DNA of 64,000 nucleotides, from NCBI GenBank assembly GCA_937991535.1, contig CALKHN010000008.1, forward strand, positions 1 to 64,000, read 5' to 3'. The position numbers were made by a program, and so were the translations under genes. The stretch is from an uncultured Sphingobacteriales bacterium. GTDB lineage: Bacteria; Bacteroidota; Bacteroidia; Chitinophagales; Chitinophagaceae. Under the pieces are notes generated by a model. It made no database searches, had not been told where the DNA came from, and worked only from the letters and a program-made list of their open reading frames with translations. Positions 25,726 to 35,371 of the stretch are shown piece after piece (position 1 is the first letter of the stretch; each line of letters starts with the position of its first letter).

Positions 25726-27306
25726 TTATAGTTCCAGCAAGGTTTTAACGGGATCTTTTCCAAACAGTAGCAATTCCGGGTTTTCAAGCAATTCTTTTAC
25801 ACGAACCAGGAAGCTCACCGATTCCCTGCCGTCAATAATACGGTGATCATAGCTCAATGCTATATACATCATGGGTTTTATTACTACCTGTCCATTTATA
25901 GCCATAGGTCTTTCCTGAATTTTATGCATGCCCAATATGGCCGCCTGGGGCAGATTAATAATTGGCGTACTCATTAATGAACCAAATACACCACCATTGG
26001 TAATGGTAAACGTTCCACCCTGTAACTCATCCATGCTTAATTTATTATCACGGGCTTTATTGGCCAGTTCTATCACTTTCTTTTCAATATCGGCCATACT
26101 CAGGCTTTCTACGTTTCGTATAACCGGAACAGTTAGCCCCCGCGGCGTGCTCACGGCAATGCTGATATCCGCATAGTCATGATATACAAGTTCCTCCCCG
26201 TCTAAATTGGCATTCACCGCAGGCCATTCTGCCAGTGCGATAGCACATGCTTTTGCAAAAAAGCTCATAAAGCCCAAACCTACACCGTGTGTCTCCTTAA
26301 ACTTATCCTTAAATGCCTTCCGAACCTCCATAATACGAGTCATGTCTACCTCATTGAACGTGGTAAGCATGGCAGTGGTATTTTTTGATTCCACCAGCCG
26401 CCTGCTGATCGTTTTACGCAGGTTGGTCATTTTTTGAATGTGCACATTACGTGTAAACAGTTCCTGCCCGTCGAAAGCTTTTTTGCCCGGGTTGGCCAAA
26501 GCTGCCAGTACATCTCCTTTTACAATTCGACCGGCCGTTCCACTGGCCGTTATACTTTTAGGATCAATTTTTTTATCGGCTATTATAGCAGCCGCTACCG
26601 GCGTAGCTTTTACATCAGAGGAATGGGTTGCTGCAGGTTGATTAACCGCAGCTGGGGCAGCAGGTTTTGCTTCGGCAATTGCTGGTTTCTGTGCCAGTGC
26701 TTTTTGTTCAGTGGGTACCGCAATATCTGTGTCAATCGTAGCTATAACATCGCCTATTTTAATGGTATCGCCTTCTTTTACTGAAGCAGACAGCTTTCCT
26801 GCCTCTTCTGCATTGAGCTCAAAAGTGGCTTTTTCACTTTCCAGCTCTGCAATCACTTCATCACGCTTTACCAGATCGCCATCTTTTTTCGCCCATTTCA
26901 ACAAAGTAACCTCACTTATTGATTCTCCTACCACGGGCACTTTTACCTGTATTTTACCCTTCCCTGCCGCTTTGGCTTCCTCAGTAGGTTTTGCAACCGC
27001 TGCAGACGCTGCTTTATCTTCAGTTTCACCATTTGTTGATGGAGCAGGAACTTCCCCAACTGCCGGTTTAGCAGCCGTTTCATCTATTTTAGCCAATACA
27101 GCGCCTATGGCAATGGTATCGCCTTCGTTTACCTGTGTTTTTAATATCCCTGCTTTTTCAGCATTCACTTCAAAAGTAGCTTTTTCACTTTCCAGCTCCG
27201 CGATCACTTCATCCCTTTCAACATATGCGCCATCGGGCTTAACCCATTTTAGTAAAGTAACTTCGCTTATAGATTCTCCTACTACCGGAACCTTGATGTC
27301 AATCAT
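25726..27306 (-). CDS. sucB: 2-oxoglutarate dehydrogenase E2 (dihydrolipoyl succinyltransferase), two lipoyl domains
   Basis: This 526-residue enzyme is the core of the 2-oxoglutarate dehydrogenase complex of the TCA cycle. It has two lipoyl domains (about 1-76 and 118-195), each with the motif ELESEKATFE; the lipoylated lysines would be Lys42 and Lys159. An Ala/Pro-rich linker, an E3-binding domain (about 250-285) and the acyltransferase domain follow, with the active site SYDHRIIDGRE. Two lipoyl domains are common in Bacteroidota. It lies 37 bp downstream of sucA in one operon. Confidence 0.96.
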   Translation of the reverse strand: MIDIKVPVVGESISEVTLLKWVKPDGAYVERDEVIAELESEKATFEVNAEKAGILKTQVNEGDTIAIGAVLAKIDETAAKPAVGEVPAPSTNGETEDKAASAAVAKPTEEAKAAGKGKIQVKVPVVGESISEVTLLKWAKKDGDLVKRDEVIAELESEKATFELNAEEAGKLSASVKEGDTIKIGDVIATIDTDIAVPTEQKALAQKPAIAEAKPAAPAAVNQPAATHSSDVKATPVAAAIIADKKIDPKSITASGTAGRIVKGDVLAALANPGKKAFDGQELFTRNVHIQKMTNLRKTISRRLVESKNTTAMLTTFNEVDMTRIMEVRKAFKDKFKETHGVGLGFMSFFAKACAIALAEWPAVNANLDGEELVYHDYADISIAVSTPRGLTVPVIRNVESLSMADIEKKVIELANKARDNKLSMDELQGGTFTITNGGVFGSLMSTPIINLPQAAILGMHKIQERPMAINGQVVIKPMMYIALSYDHRIIDGRESVSFLVRVKELLENPELLLFGKDPVKTLLEL

Positions 27307-27343
27307 GTTTTTTCAGTTTATGCTGATTTATCCTGTTATAAAG

Positions 27344-30142
27344 TTAAATGGAAAATGCCGTTTCAATAATTTCCGCCTGCTCCTGTGCATGTATTTTAGT
27401 AAATCCTGATGCAGGTGAAGCACTGCTTTCCCTGCTGATTACCCCATAATTCATTTCAGGAAGTCCCAACTGCCTTAAACCGGTATTAAGATTCATTTGC
27501 AGGAAGGAGGCGGCGCCCATATTCAGCGGTTCCTCCTGTACCCAATACCATATCGCTTTATTATACTTACCATACAAAGCAGACAATTGCTTGTAAGGTA
27601 AGGGATACAATTGTTCTACCCGTATGAGTGCTACATCTTTTCTGCCATCTTTTTGTTGTTTGGCGGCAAGATCAAAATAAATTTTGCCCGAACAAAAAAT
27701 AACTTTCTTCACTGCAGCAGCGTCTTCTGTAAAAGCATCATCAATTACTTCCCTGAACCTTCCGCTGGTAAATTCGTCAACAGAAGAATAGCTGCCCACA
27801 TGGCGCAAATTGGCTTTAGGAGCAAAAACGATCAACGGCTTGCGGAAAGGCCACGCCACCTGCCTGCGCAATGCATGGAAGAAATTAGCGGCGGTAGAAA
27901 TGTTGACAACTACCATATTTAACTCGGCACACATTTGTAAAAATCTTTCCATTCTGCCAGAGCTGTGCTCGGGTCCCTGCCCCTCATAGCCATGAGGTAA
28001 CAGCATGGTTATGCCATTCATCCTGTTCCATTTTTCTTCGCCGGATGAAATGAACTGGTCAATCATGGGTTGCGCCACATTACAAAAATCGCCGAACTGC
28101 GCTTCCCATACCACCAGTGCGTTTGGATTAGCCAGTCCGAACCCATATTCAAAACCTAAAACACCATATTCACTTAAAAAAGAATTGAATATTCTGTATT
28201 TGCCTTTTGCGCCGGGTATGGCGCTAAGCCGGTTATAAGGTTCATCTGTATTTTCGTCCTGCAGAACGGCATGCCTGTGTGAGAAGGTTCCCCGGCATAT
28301 ATCCTGTCCGCTCATACGCACATCTTTGCCATCGAGCAAAATACTGCCATAAGCCAGCAATTCGCCGGTAGCCCAGTCTAATTTTTTCTCGTTATCGAAT
28401 AGCTTTATTTTTTCGTTAATTATTTTCTCCACTTTGCGAAGCGGGGTAAAATTATCAGGCCACTTCATCATAGCATCAAAAATGGCTTTAAAGTTTTCTG
28501 CACTGATCCCGGTAACCGGCGACTGTTCAAAATCCTCATCTGTAGCTTTCCTCAATTGTTTCCACCACTTGTCTGGCTGCTGATAAGTATACGGCAATGG
28601 GTTTTGCTTTACCTCATCTAAGCGATCCTGCAAATCATCCCAAAACTTCTTTTCCATGCCCTTTGCCAGTTCCTGAGCTTCCCGCTCTCCATGCTCCAGC
28701 AGGTATTTTACGTATACTTCCCGTGGATTAGGATGCTTGTCAATTAAGGCATACAAAGTGGGTTGGGTAAACTTAGGGTCATCGCCCTCATTATGGCCGT
28801 GTTTGCGGTAGCATACCATATCTATAAATACATCAGACTGAAATTCTTTGCGGTACCGGGCGGCTATTTCAGCGCACTTTACCACAGCTTCGGGGTCGTC
28901 TCCATTTACATGCAACACAGGCGCCTGCACCATAGCTGCCAGTGATGTACAGTAATCTGAACTGCGTGCATCATCAAAATCGGTAGTAAACCCTATCTGA
29001 TTATTTATTACAAAATGGATGGTTCCCCCGGTATAATACCCTTCCAATTTACACATCTGCAGTACTTCATATACAATGCCCTGTCCTGCTATAGAGGCGT
29101 CGCCATGGATAAGAATAGGCAATACTTTTTCATAATCAGCTTCATGCAAAATATTGGCTCTTCCCCTGGCAAAGCCAACCACCACAGGATCTACAGCCTC
29201 AAGATGCGATGGGTTCGGCATGAGCTTTACATACATCACTTTATCACCAGGCGTTTTTACTTCACTGCCAAAGCCAAGGTGGTATTTCACATCCCCGCTT
29301 CCCATCGTTTGGTCAACCTTACCTGTGCCCTCAAACTCACTAAATATCTGCTCATAGGTTTTACCCATTATATTTGCCAAAATATTCAAACGACCCCGGT
29401 GGGCCATTCCAATAACTACTTCCTGCACACCAAATTCGGCTGCCTTATTAATAATAGCGTCTAATGCCGGAATAGTGGTTTCACCCCCTTCCAATGAAAA
29501 CCTTTTTTGACCTATGTATTTGGTGTGAAGAAACTTTTCAAACATCACACCCTGGTTGATTTTCTCTAATATTCTTTCTTTTTGTTTGAGTGAAAGCGGC
29601 TGGATGAAATTCCTTTCCATTTCAGTGGTCAGCCAGTCTACTTTTTTTTGATCGCTGATGTATTTGAATTCTATACCCACGTGTCCAGCATAGCAGGCCT
29701 GCAAATGCTCCAATATTTTTCGTAAAGAAGTGGTGCCCAGCCCTATAAGATTACCGGCAAAAAAATGCTTATCCATGTCTTCCTCGCTGAACCCAAAGAA
29801 ACCAAGATTAAGATTAGCACCCCTGTCCTTTCGTTTACGTATAGGATTGGTGTTGGCAATAAGATGTCCTTTATTGCGATAGCCCAGGATAAGCCGGTAG
29901 GCGCCTAATTCTTTTTTCCAGTTCACCCCATCGGTGGTAGTGTAAGACTGTGCCTGTTTATCGGTCGTTCCATATGCGGCGTTTCCATTTACCGCCGCCT
30001 TATTACTGGCAACGGCGAAATCGAATCCCTCAAAAAACTTTTTAAAATCCGGATCCACACTTTCCGGATCCTTCACAAAGTCATTATATAAATTTTCTAT
30101 GTATGCGGGATCTGAGCTGGTTATATACGAAAAATCCTTCAT
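27344..30142 (-). CDS. sucA: 2-oxoglutarate dehydrogenase E1
   Basis: This 932-residue thiamine-diphosphate enzyme decarboxylates 2-oxoglutarate and passes the succinyl group to the E2 lipoyl arm. The N-terminus (SYITSSDPAYIENLYNDFVKDPESVDPDFKKFFEGF) is the E2-interaction segment, GMAHRGRLNILANIMGK and the GDGS-like IHGDASIAGQGIVYE bind the cofactor, and LLPHGYEGQGPEHSSGRMERFLQ is the conserved C-terminal part. The ATG at 30140-30142 is used; an upstream TTG would add nine residues with no support. The sucA-sucB operon is divergent from rpsT. Confidence 0.97.
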   Translation of the reverse strand: MKDFSYITSSDPAYIENLYNDFVKDPESVDPDFKKFFEGFDFAVASNKAAVNGNAAYGTTDKQAQSYTTTDGVNWKKELGAYRLILGYRNKGHLIANTNPIRKRKDRGANLNLGFFGFSEEDMDKHFFAGNLIGLGTTSLRKILEHLQACYAGHVGIEFKYISDQKKVDWLTTEMERNFIQPLSLKQKERILEKINQGVMFEKFLHTKYIGQKRFSLEGGETTIPALDAIINKAAEFGVQEVVIGMAHRGRLNILANIMGKTYEQIFSEFEGTGKVDQTMGSGDVKYHLGFGSEVKTPGDKVMYVKLMPNPSHLEAVDPVVVGFARGRANILHEADYEKVLPILIHGDASIAGQGIVYEVLQMCKLEGYYTGGTIHFVINNQIGFTTDFDDARSSDYCTSLAAMVQAPVLHVNGDDPEAVVKCAEIAARYRKEFQSDVFIDMVCYRKHGHNEGDDPKFTQPTLYALIDKHPNPREVYVKYLLEHGEREAQELAKGMEKKFWDDLQDRLDEVKQNPLPYTYQQPDKWWKQLRKATDEDFEQSPVTGISAENFKAIFDAMMKWPDNFTPLRKVEKIINEKIKLFDNEKKLDWATGELLAYGSILLDGKDVRMSGQDICRGTFSHRHAVLQDENTDEPYNRLSAIPGAKGKYRIFNSFLSEYGVLGFEYGFGLANPNALVVWEAQFGDFCNVAQPMIDQFISSGEEKWNRMNGITMLLPHGYEGQGPEHSSGRMERFLQMCAELNMVVVNISTAANFFHALRRQVAWPFRKPLIVFAPKANLRHVGSYSSVDEFTSGRFREVIDDAFTEDAAAVKKVIFCSGKIYFDLAAKQQKDGRKDVALIRVEQLYPLPYKQLSALYGKYNKAIWYWVQEEPLNMGAASFLQMNLNTGLRQLGLPEMNYGVISRESSASPASGFTKIHAQEQAEIIETAFSI

Positions 30143-30166
30143 GAGGTTATCTTTTGAAAACAGACA

Positions 30167-30174
30167 CAAACCTA
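30167..30174 (-). promoter_or_regulatory. -7 element for sucA-sucB
   Basis: On the - strand, TAGGTTTG matches TAnnTTTG and ends 25 bp before the sucA start. No clear -33 box is seen. Confidence 0.4.
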
Positions 30175-30348
30175 CGTGATTTTGACGATATGACGACTTA
30201 AAACAGAGGTCAAAACAGGTGGTTGCATACTAATTTTGTATCTTTTTGAATTGGTATAAGCACGTTATCAATCAACATTCATTTTTCCGGATCCGGAAAA
30301 CGCCCAATTGACTTTATGAATCTGTAAAACCTTTTTTGATATATAAAA

Positions 30349-30380
30349 TTTGGATTTGATTGGATATCCGCCTACCTTTG
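30349..30380 (+). promoter_or_regulatory. Promoter of rpsT
   Basis: TTTG (30349-30352), a 20-bp spacer and TACCTTTG (30373-30380) match the Bacteroidota -33/-7 consensus fully. The ATG of rpsT lies 20 bp downstream. Confidence 0.75.
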
Positions 30381-30399
30381 CCGTCCAAAATTTTTTAAA

Positions 30400-30660
30400 A
30401 TGGCCAATCATCAAGCTACGAAAAAGGATATGCGGCAGGCCGCAAAACGCAGGGACAGGAACCGTTATTATGGTAAGACCACGCGTAACGCCATACGCGA
30501 TCTGAAAGTAATCACTGATCAAAAAGGAGCAAAAGAAGCAATTCCCTCTGTAGAAAGCATGATAGATAAGTTGGCCAAACGTGGTATTATTCATAAAAAC
30601 AAGGCCGCTAATCTTAAAAGTAAGTTAGCCAAAAGAGTAAATTCCCTGGCATCGGCCTGA
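30400..30660 (+). CDS. rpsT: Ribosomal protein S20
   Basis: This 86-residue basic protein binds 16S rRNA in the small subunit. The pattern MANHQATKKDMRQAAKRRDRNR and the conserved C-terminal IIHKNKAANLKSKLAKRVN identify bS20; length is normal for the phylum. It has its own promoter and terminator and is divergent from sucA. Confidence 0.97.
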   Translation: MANHQATKKDMRQAAKRRDRNRYYGKTTRNAIRDLKVITDQKGAKEAIPSVESMIDKLAKRGIIHKNKAANLKSKLAKRVNSLASA

Positions 30661-30685
30661 GTAGCTGATCATATATTTTTTTGAC

Positions 30686-30714
30686 TGCATTCTGTAAAAG
30701 AATGCATTTTTTTT
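30686..30714 (+). terminator. Terminator of rpsT
   Basis: TGCATTCT, loop GTAAA, AGAATGCA, then eight T. Confidence 0.9.
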
Positions 30715-30784
30715 GCCCATCCATAAATTTGGCTTCTGCAATTCTTCGGGTTGTATCTTGTGGTGAGAATTGTTCCTTTTCAAA

Positions 30785-31897
30785 ATGATCACTGTGAAAA
30801 AAAACCTTTCCCTTACATTGATTTCCTTTTTTTTTTATTTTCAAAATATAGCCCAGGATATTTTTAAAGGCTATGAACACCTCTTTACGCCGCCGCTTCA
30901 TTACACAGCTTACCGGATCAGCGATGGGCTGCGCATTGATGGAGAAATAGATGAAATAGCCTGGGAAAAAGCGCCCTGGTCGGTATATTTCACCAATATT
31001 GAAGGAGATCAAAAGCCTCATCCTGCTTTTAATACCCGTTTTAAAATGCTGTGGAACAGCAGCCATTTGTATATTGCCGCCGAATTGGAAGAGCCACATG
31101 TATGGGCTACATTAACACAGCACGACCAGGTAATATTCCACGACAATGATTTTGAAGTGTTTATTGATCCGGACGGCGACACCCATGATTATTTTGAAAT
31201 AGAGGTTAATGCCCTGAGTACCATTTTTGATCTCTTTCTATCAAAGCCGTACCGCAACAGGGGTGTTGTATCCACCGCGTGGAATGCGGCGGATTTAAAA
31301 ACGGCGGTTCACGTAGAAGGAACGCTTAATGACCCTGGTGACAAAGATAAAAAATGGACTGTGGAAATGGCCATCCCATTCGCCGCGCTTCAAAACAATA
31401 ATGCACCTCCTGACCCCAAAATAAACGCGTTGTGGCGTGTTAATTTTTCGAGGGTACAATGGGACACTGAAATAGCTGAAGGAAAATATAAGAAAAAGAT
31501 CAACCCCGCTACCGGTAAGCCTTTTCCTGAACACAACTGGGTGTGGTCTCCGCAGGGTGTAATCAACATGCACTACCCCGAAAGATGGGGTTATCTTCGT
31601 TTTGCAAATGAGGCAAAAACCGGGCATGATGATTTTGCATTGCCTCCGGAGGAGCAATCAAAGAAATACCTCTGGCTGCTCTACTACAAGCAGAAGGAAT
31701 ACCTGAGAAACAATGGTAAATATGCCGGCAGCCTTTCGCAGCTTGAATTGCCGCCAAAAGTTACCGCGGTAAAGGCAAATGACTGTACCTTGCGGTTATC
31801 GTCGGGCGGTATGCATTTTAATGCTACCCTTGCCTGCGAAGGACAGGAAGCAGGATGGCAAATTGACCAGGAGGGTAAAATCATTCCTTTAAAGTAA
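30785..31897 (+). CDS. Secreted CBM9-like carbohydrate-binding protein
   Basis: This protein of about 370 residues has a signal peptide ending NIAQ and a CBM9-type (DOMON-like) domain over about residues 25-240: LRIDGEIDEIAWEKAPWS, FKMLWNSSHLYIAAELEEPHVWATL, HDNDFEVFIDPDGDTHDYFEIEVN and KKWTVEMAIPFAAL. The conserved Asp and Trp residues of the family are present. The C-terminus is unassigned. It ends 5 bp before the GHL10 gene, so the pair probably act together on a glycan outside the cytoplasm. Confidence 0.82.
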   Translation: MITVKKNLSLTLISFFFYFQNIAQDIFKGYEHLFTPPLHYTAYRISDGLRIDGEIDEIAWEKAPWSVYFTNIEGDQKPHPAFNTRFKMLWNSSHLYIAAELEEPHVWATLTQHDQVIFHDNDFEVFIDPDGDTHDYFEIEVNALSTIFDLFLSKPYRNRGVVSTAWNAADLKTAVHVEGTLNDPGDKDKKWTVEMAIPFAALQNNNAPPDPKINALWRVNFSRVQWDTEIAEGKYKKKINPATGKPFPEHNWVWSPQGVINMHYPERWGYLRFANEAKTGHDDFALPPEEQSKKYLWLLYYKQKEYLRNNGKYAGSLSQLELPPKVTAVKANDCTLRLSSGGMHFNATLACEGQEAGWQIDQEGKIIPLK

Positions 31898-31902
31898 CGA
31901 TC

Positions 31903-32985
31903 ATGAATAAACGAAAATTTATAAAATCAGCGCTGGTTGCTGGTGCAGCAACACTTTCGTTACCCATACCGTCGTATGGCTCCCAAACGCCAACAGCAGG
32001 CAAAAGAAAAGCAAAATACAAACACTGGGTATGGATAAACCCTAACCCTGCCGACAACGAAGAAGACCTGCAAGCCTTGTATGCGGCATACCATGACGCA
32101 GGCATAAGAGGTATTTTTTTTGAGGCAGACAGTGAAAAGCATTATCGCATTGCAAAAAGTAAAAAATTAGAAGCCCACCGGTGGATGTGGATCATGAACA
32201 GGGGAGAAAAAGAACTGCTGCAAACCCATCCGGAATGGTATTCCCGGAACAGGAACGGGGATTCCTGTGCAGATAAACCTCCCTACGTAAATTATTACCG
32301 CTGGCTTTGTCCTTCCAGGGAGGAAGTTAAAACCTATCTGGAAGATCAGGTAAAAGCCACCCTGGCAAAAGATTACGTGGATGGCATTCACTTAGACTAT
32401 ATCCGTTACTGCGATGTGATATTGCCGGTTAACCTGTGGAGCAATTATGGTATTGAACAAAACAAAGAATTACCGGAATATGATTTTTGTTATTGTGAAG
32501 TGTGCAGGAATAATTTCAAATCATTAAAGGGTATAGATCCGCTCGACATGCAATACCCCGACCAGAGTCCTTCGTGGAGAAAATTCCGGTACGACAATAT
32601 AACCACAGTGGTTAACCGCTTATCTGCTGTAGCGCATGCCTATAAAAAAGATATTACCGCTGCGGTATTCCCTACTCCCGAAATAGCCAAACGAATCGTA
32701 CGCCAGGACTGGGTAAACTGGAACTTAGACGGGATTTGCCCGATGATCTATCATGGATTTTACAAAGAAAATACAGCCTGGATCGGTGACGCGGTAGATG
32801 AAGGCGTAAAAGGATTAAAGGGCCGGTTTCCCTTATACGCAGGGCTGTTCCTTCCCGATTTTAAAAATGATGACGATCTCAAAACGGGCATTCAGTATGC
32901 ATTGAATAATGGCGCTGCCGGCGTTTCCTTTTTTGGCAAAGTAGATGAAAAAATACTTTCTCTGCTTAAAAGCATTCCTGTATAA
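31903..32985 (+). CDS. GHL10-type putative glycoside hydrolase, secreted
   Basis: This 360-residue protein begins with a Tat- or Sec-like signal (NKRKFIKSALVAGAATLSLP). The body is a predicted beta/alpha barrel of the GHL10/DUF187 group, with DAGIRGIFFEAD, DYVDGIHLDYIRYCD and LDGICPMIYHGFY as the conserved strand ends; the acidic residues in them are candidate catalytic residues. It is paired with the CBM9-like gene. The substrate is unknown; members of this group act on diverse glycans, including cell-wall types. Confidence 0.75.
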   Translation: MNKRKFIKSALVAGAATLSLPIPSYGSQTPTAGKRKAKYKHWVWINPNPADNEEDLQALYAAYHDAGIRGIFFEADSEKHYRIAKSKKLEAHRWMWIMNRGEKELLQTHPEWYSRNRNGDSCADKPPYVNYYRWLCPSREEVKTYLEDQVKATLAKDYVDGIHLDYIRYCDVILPVNLWSNYGIEQNKELPEYDFCYCEVCRNNFKSLKGIDPLDMQYPDQSPSWRKFRYDNITTVVNRLSAVAHAYKKDITAAVFPTPEIAKRIVRQDWVNWNLDGICPMIYHGFYKENTAWIGDAVDEGVKGLKGRFPLYAGLFLPDFKNDDDLKTGIQYALNNGAAGVSFFGKVDEKILSLLKSIPV

Positions 32986-33065
32986 TACCAGCAACAAGGG
33001 CTGACAACCTTTATAACGCTCACTTCTTTGTAAAGGCTACCAACCCTTGTGTCTGGCGATTGTTA

Positions 33066-33935
33066 TCAGGGTTTTGGAGCTTCGGAAGCGTCTTTCACCA
33101 TCACCGGCCAAACACCCGGCATGGGTACGCTTACCCCTTTATTCAGTCCTCTTTGCATATTATCTGCACCAAAATAATACAGCGGCCATCCTTTATAAGT
33201 TAGTTGCTTCCGGCCAAATACATTTATGGCTGTAAACATCGTTTTGTCTAATACGGAAGGCACAACCACCTGGTCTGTTTCATAGATCGGCCATACGGGA
33301 TTGTTAGAAAAATCTGCTTTTGTAAATTTATTTATATTAAAACTGTCAACGGCAAAACCATACAACGTAACGCCGTTGGGGTCTGAAAAGTATAATGTTT
33401 TGCCTGTGCCTTCGGTATAGTCGCTCTTGTACGTTTTACCGTCGTTGCCGGTTAACTGCGCGTTTACGAGCATGATACTATAATCCGGCTTAGCTACGAA
33501 CCACACATTACCAAAGGCCTCTCCTTTTGTTTCGCCCGGCGCTTCGCGAACATTTGCACCACCAACCACAGGAGCATAATAGTATAAAGGCCAGGTTTTA
33601 TAAGTGGTTTGTTTTCCTGCGGGTGTTGTTATGGTTCCAAAATCTGCAATATCAAGTCCCGATACCAAACCGGCCTGTGTAAGGTTATCACCGGCATAGT
33701 AAATCGGCCAAAGAGCAAGACATCCCCCCGCACAATTGGATTGCCCGTTAAAGTCATTGGAAAAATAATAGAGTGTGTTACCCAATGTGTCTGTGAGGTA
33801 AGCGCCCAAAGCGGTACTTGCAGCAAGTTGAACAGTGGGCTTTTTTTCGGGTGGTACAGGCTCGCTGTCCTTGCTGCACGAAACAGCAAATATTGCACAT
33901 GAAAATAAAATTATGGCAAGGTTTACCGGCTTCAT
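33066..33935 (-). CDS. Lipoprotein with repeated Yx(F/W/Y)xxD domains (COG4315-type)
   Basis: This 289-residue protein has a lipoprotein signal (AIFAVSCSKD, Cys20) and three or more repeats of the secreted COG4315 kind. The marks are GAYLTDTLGNTLYYFSNDFNGQSNCAGGCLALWPIYYAGD, TTYKTWPLYYYAP, GKTLYFSDPNGVTLYGFAVD and QLTYKGWPLYYFGAD. Each domain ends with a Trp-Pro-Leu-Tyr-Tyr motif. The function is unknown; electron transfer or surface roles have been discussed for relatives. The ATG ending at 33933 gives a proper signal, unlike the longer frame. Confidence 0.8.
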   Translation of the reverse strand: MKPVNLAIILFSCAIFAVSCSKDSEPVPPEKKPTVQLAASTALGAYLTDTLGNTLYYFSNDFNGQSNCAGGCLALWPIYYAGDNLTQAGLVSGLDIADFGTITTPAGKQTTYKTWPLYYYAPVVGGANVREAPGETKGEAFGNVWFVAKPDYSIMLVNAQLTGNDGKTYKSDYTEGTGKTLYFSDPNGVTLYGFAVDSFNINKFTKADFSNNPVWPIYETDQVVVPSVLDKTMFTAINVFGRKQLTYKGWPLYYFGADNMQRGLNKGVSVPMPGVWPVMVKDASEAPKP

Positions 33936-34014
33936 AGCAAAAAGGTTTGAAGCCCGTTTTGTGTACAACATATACAAATCAGGTTTAAAAATGAAATGAT
34001 GACTTTTAGTTCCA

Positions 34015-34410
34015 ACCGGGAGTAGCGCTGAATAATATACACTTCGCAATTAAAGGATTAAAGGTTGCCTGGCGGAGAAAATAAAAAGATGTTATTGTGG
34101 CTACACCTATTTCCGCATTCACCCCTTTATCGTGATCCGCTTCTTTTGGGTGCGTTTCAAATTTTCGCTTAAGCACCACTTTCCGGTCGGTGAGACACCG
34201 ACCGGTAGCGGAACCGGGAGTAGCGCTGAATAATATACACTTCGCAATTAGAGGATTAAAGGTTGCCTGGGTGGGAAAATAAAAAGATGTTATTGCTGGT
34301 AAATATATTTCTGCATTCACCCCTTTATCGTGATCCGCTTCTTTTGGGTGCGTTTCAAATTTTCGCTTAAGCACCACTTTCCGGTCGGTGAGACACCGAC
34401 CGGTAGCGGA
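34015..34410. repeat. 198-bp tandem duplication carrying REP-like palindromes
   Basis: The unit GGGAGTAGCGCTGAATAATATAC begins near 34018 and again near 34216; spacing is 198 bp and the copies are about 90 percent alike. Each ends with CCGGTCGGTG, AGA, CACCGACCGG (34183-34205 and 34381-34403). As 198 is a multiple of three, both strands show repeated open frames, but no start or context supports a gene. It fills most of the 566-bp gap before the TonB-family gene. Confidence 0.88.
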
Positions 34411-34415
34411 CTCTA

Positions 34416-34439
34416 CAGGCGGGTGTCACCACCCGCCTG
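34416..34439. repeat. REP-like palindrome
   Basis: CAGGCGGGTG, TCAC, CACCCGCCTG is a third palindrome next to the 198-bp duplication. Stem bases differ from the others but pair throughout, and the GGTG before the loop is kept. Confidence 0.75.
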
Positions 34440-34501
34440 CGAAAATTTGAAATGCACCCCTTCTTTTCCTGTGGTACTTCCATTTTATATATTTTTACAG
34501 C

Positions 34502-35371
34502 ATGAAGACATGCATGCTTTCTTTTTTAATTTTACTTTCCTTTCGCGGCCATAGCCAGGATACCATAGCCTGCTATTTTGATGAAGAACTTTCGTTAACC
34601 AGCGAAAAAAAAGGCATATACCAGGGAACAATTACAGCGCATGAAAATGGCTGGGAGGCTGTTGCATTTTACAGTAACGGCAATGCTTTAATGCGTGGCA
34701 TGTTTAAAGACAAGCGGTTAAAAACCAAACAGGGATATTATAAGCTCTACTATCCAAATGGCAGCCGCAGGGCTTTTACATATTTCAACAACAATACCGT
34801 GGATAGCACTTTTATGGGATGGCATGCAAACGGACAACTAAGCGATTCGGGGTTAATGCATCAACAACTGCGAACCGGTATGTGGAAAACCTGGTATCCC
34901 AGCGGACTGCTGGAATCATCGGGTAATTTTGTTAATGGAGCACCCGATGGCATATGGCATTGGTATCATAATAATGGCAAACCGGCAACCATAGAAACCT
35001 ATCACAATTACAAATTGCATGATCTTACCTGCTTTGACACGCTGGGTGTTGCAACCGGCAGCAATTGCCGCATAGAAAAAAAACCATGTCCTAAAAATGC
35101 GTACGATTTTGAAACTTTCATTGTAGAAAATTTATTATACCCAAAGGATGCTTTAAAAAAAGGCATTGAAGGCGAGGTGGCTTTTGAGTTTTTTATTACT
35201 AAAGACGGAAAGCTTACTAAGATCAATTTTACCAATGAAGCTAATGCATTACTGCAGGAGGAAGTGGTGAGGCTGTTAAAGTCTGTTAAAGAGTGGGAAC
35301 CGGCTGTTTCGCATAACCGGAATATAGATTATCTGCATACCTATACGGTTCCTTTTTATTTACCGGAATAA
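34502..35371 (+). CDS. TonB-family protein with MORN-like repeats
   Basis: This 289-residue exported protein has a signal peptide (MKTCMLSFLILLSFRGHSQ). The central part (about 45-185) holds MORN_2-type repeats such as GNALMRGMFKDK, GYYKLYYPNGSRR, GMWKTWYPSGLLESSGNF and GIWHWYHNNGKP. The C-terminal 85 residues (LLYPKDALKKGIEGEVAFEFFITKDGKL, then WEPAV) are a TonB C-terminal domain. Such proteins may couple outer-membrane receptors; here it has no TonB membrane anchor beyond the signal, so its precise job is unknown. Confidence 0.82.
   Translation: MKTCMLSFLILLSFRGHSQDTIACYFDEELSLTSEKKGIYQGTITAHENGWEAVAFYSNGNALMRGMFKDKRLKTKQGYYKLYYPNGSRRAFTYFNNNTVDSTFMGWHANGQLSDSGLMHQQLRTGMWKTWYPSGLLESSGNFVNGAPDGIWHWYHNNGKPATIETYHNYKLHDLTCFDTLGVATGSNCRIEKKPCPKNAYDFETFIVENLLYPKDALKKGIEGEVAFEFFITKDGKLTKINFTNEANALLQEEVVRLLKSVKEWEPAVSHNRNIDYLHTYTVPFYLPE

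Noticed and set aside
26434..27409. Long frames on the + strand across sucB
   Set aside because: They are antisense shadows of the Ala/Lys/Glu-rich sucB gene, with no family pattern.
34006..34377. A 123-codon repeated ORF on the - strand
   Set aside because: The open frame comes from a 198-bp tandem duplication (a multiple of three) with palindromes; no start, promoter or domain supports it.
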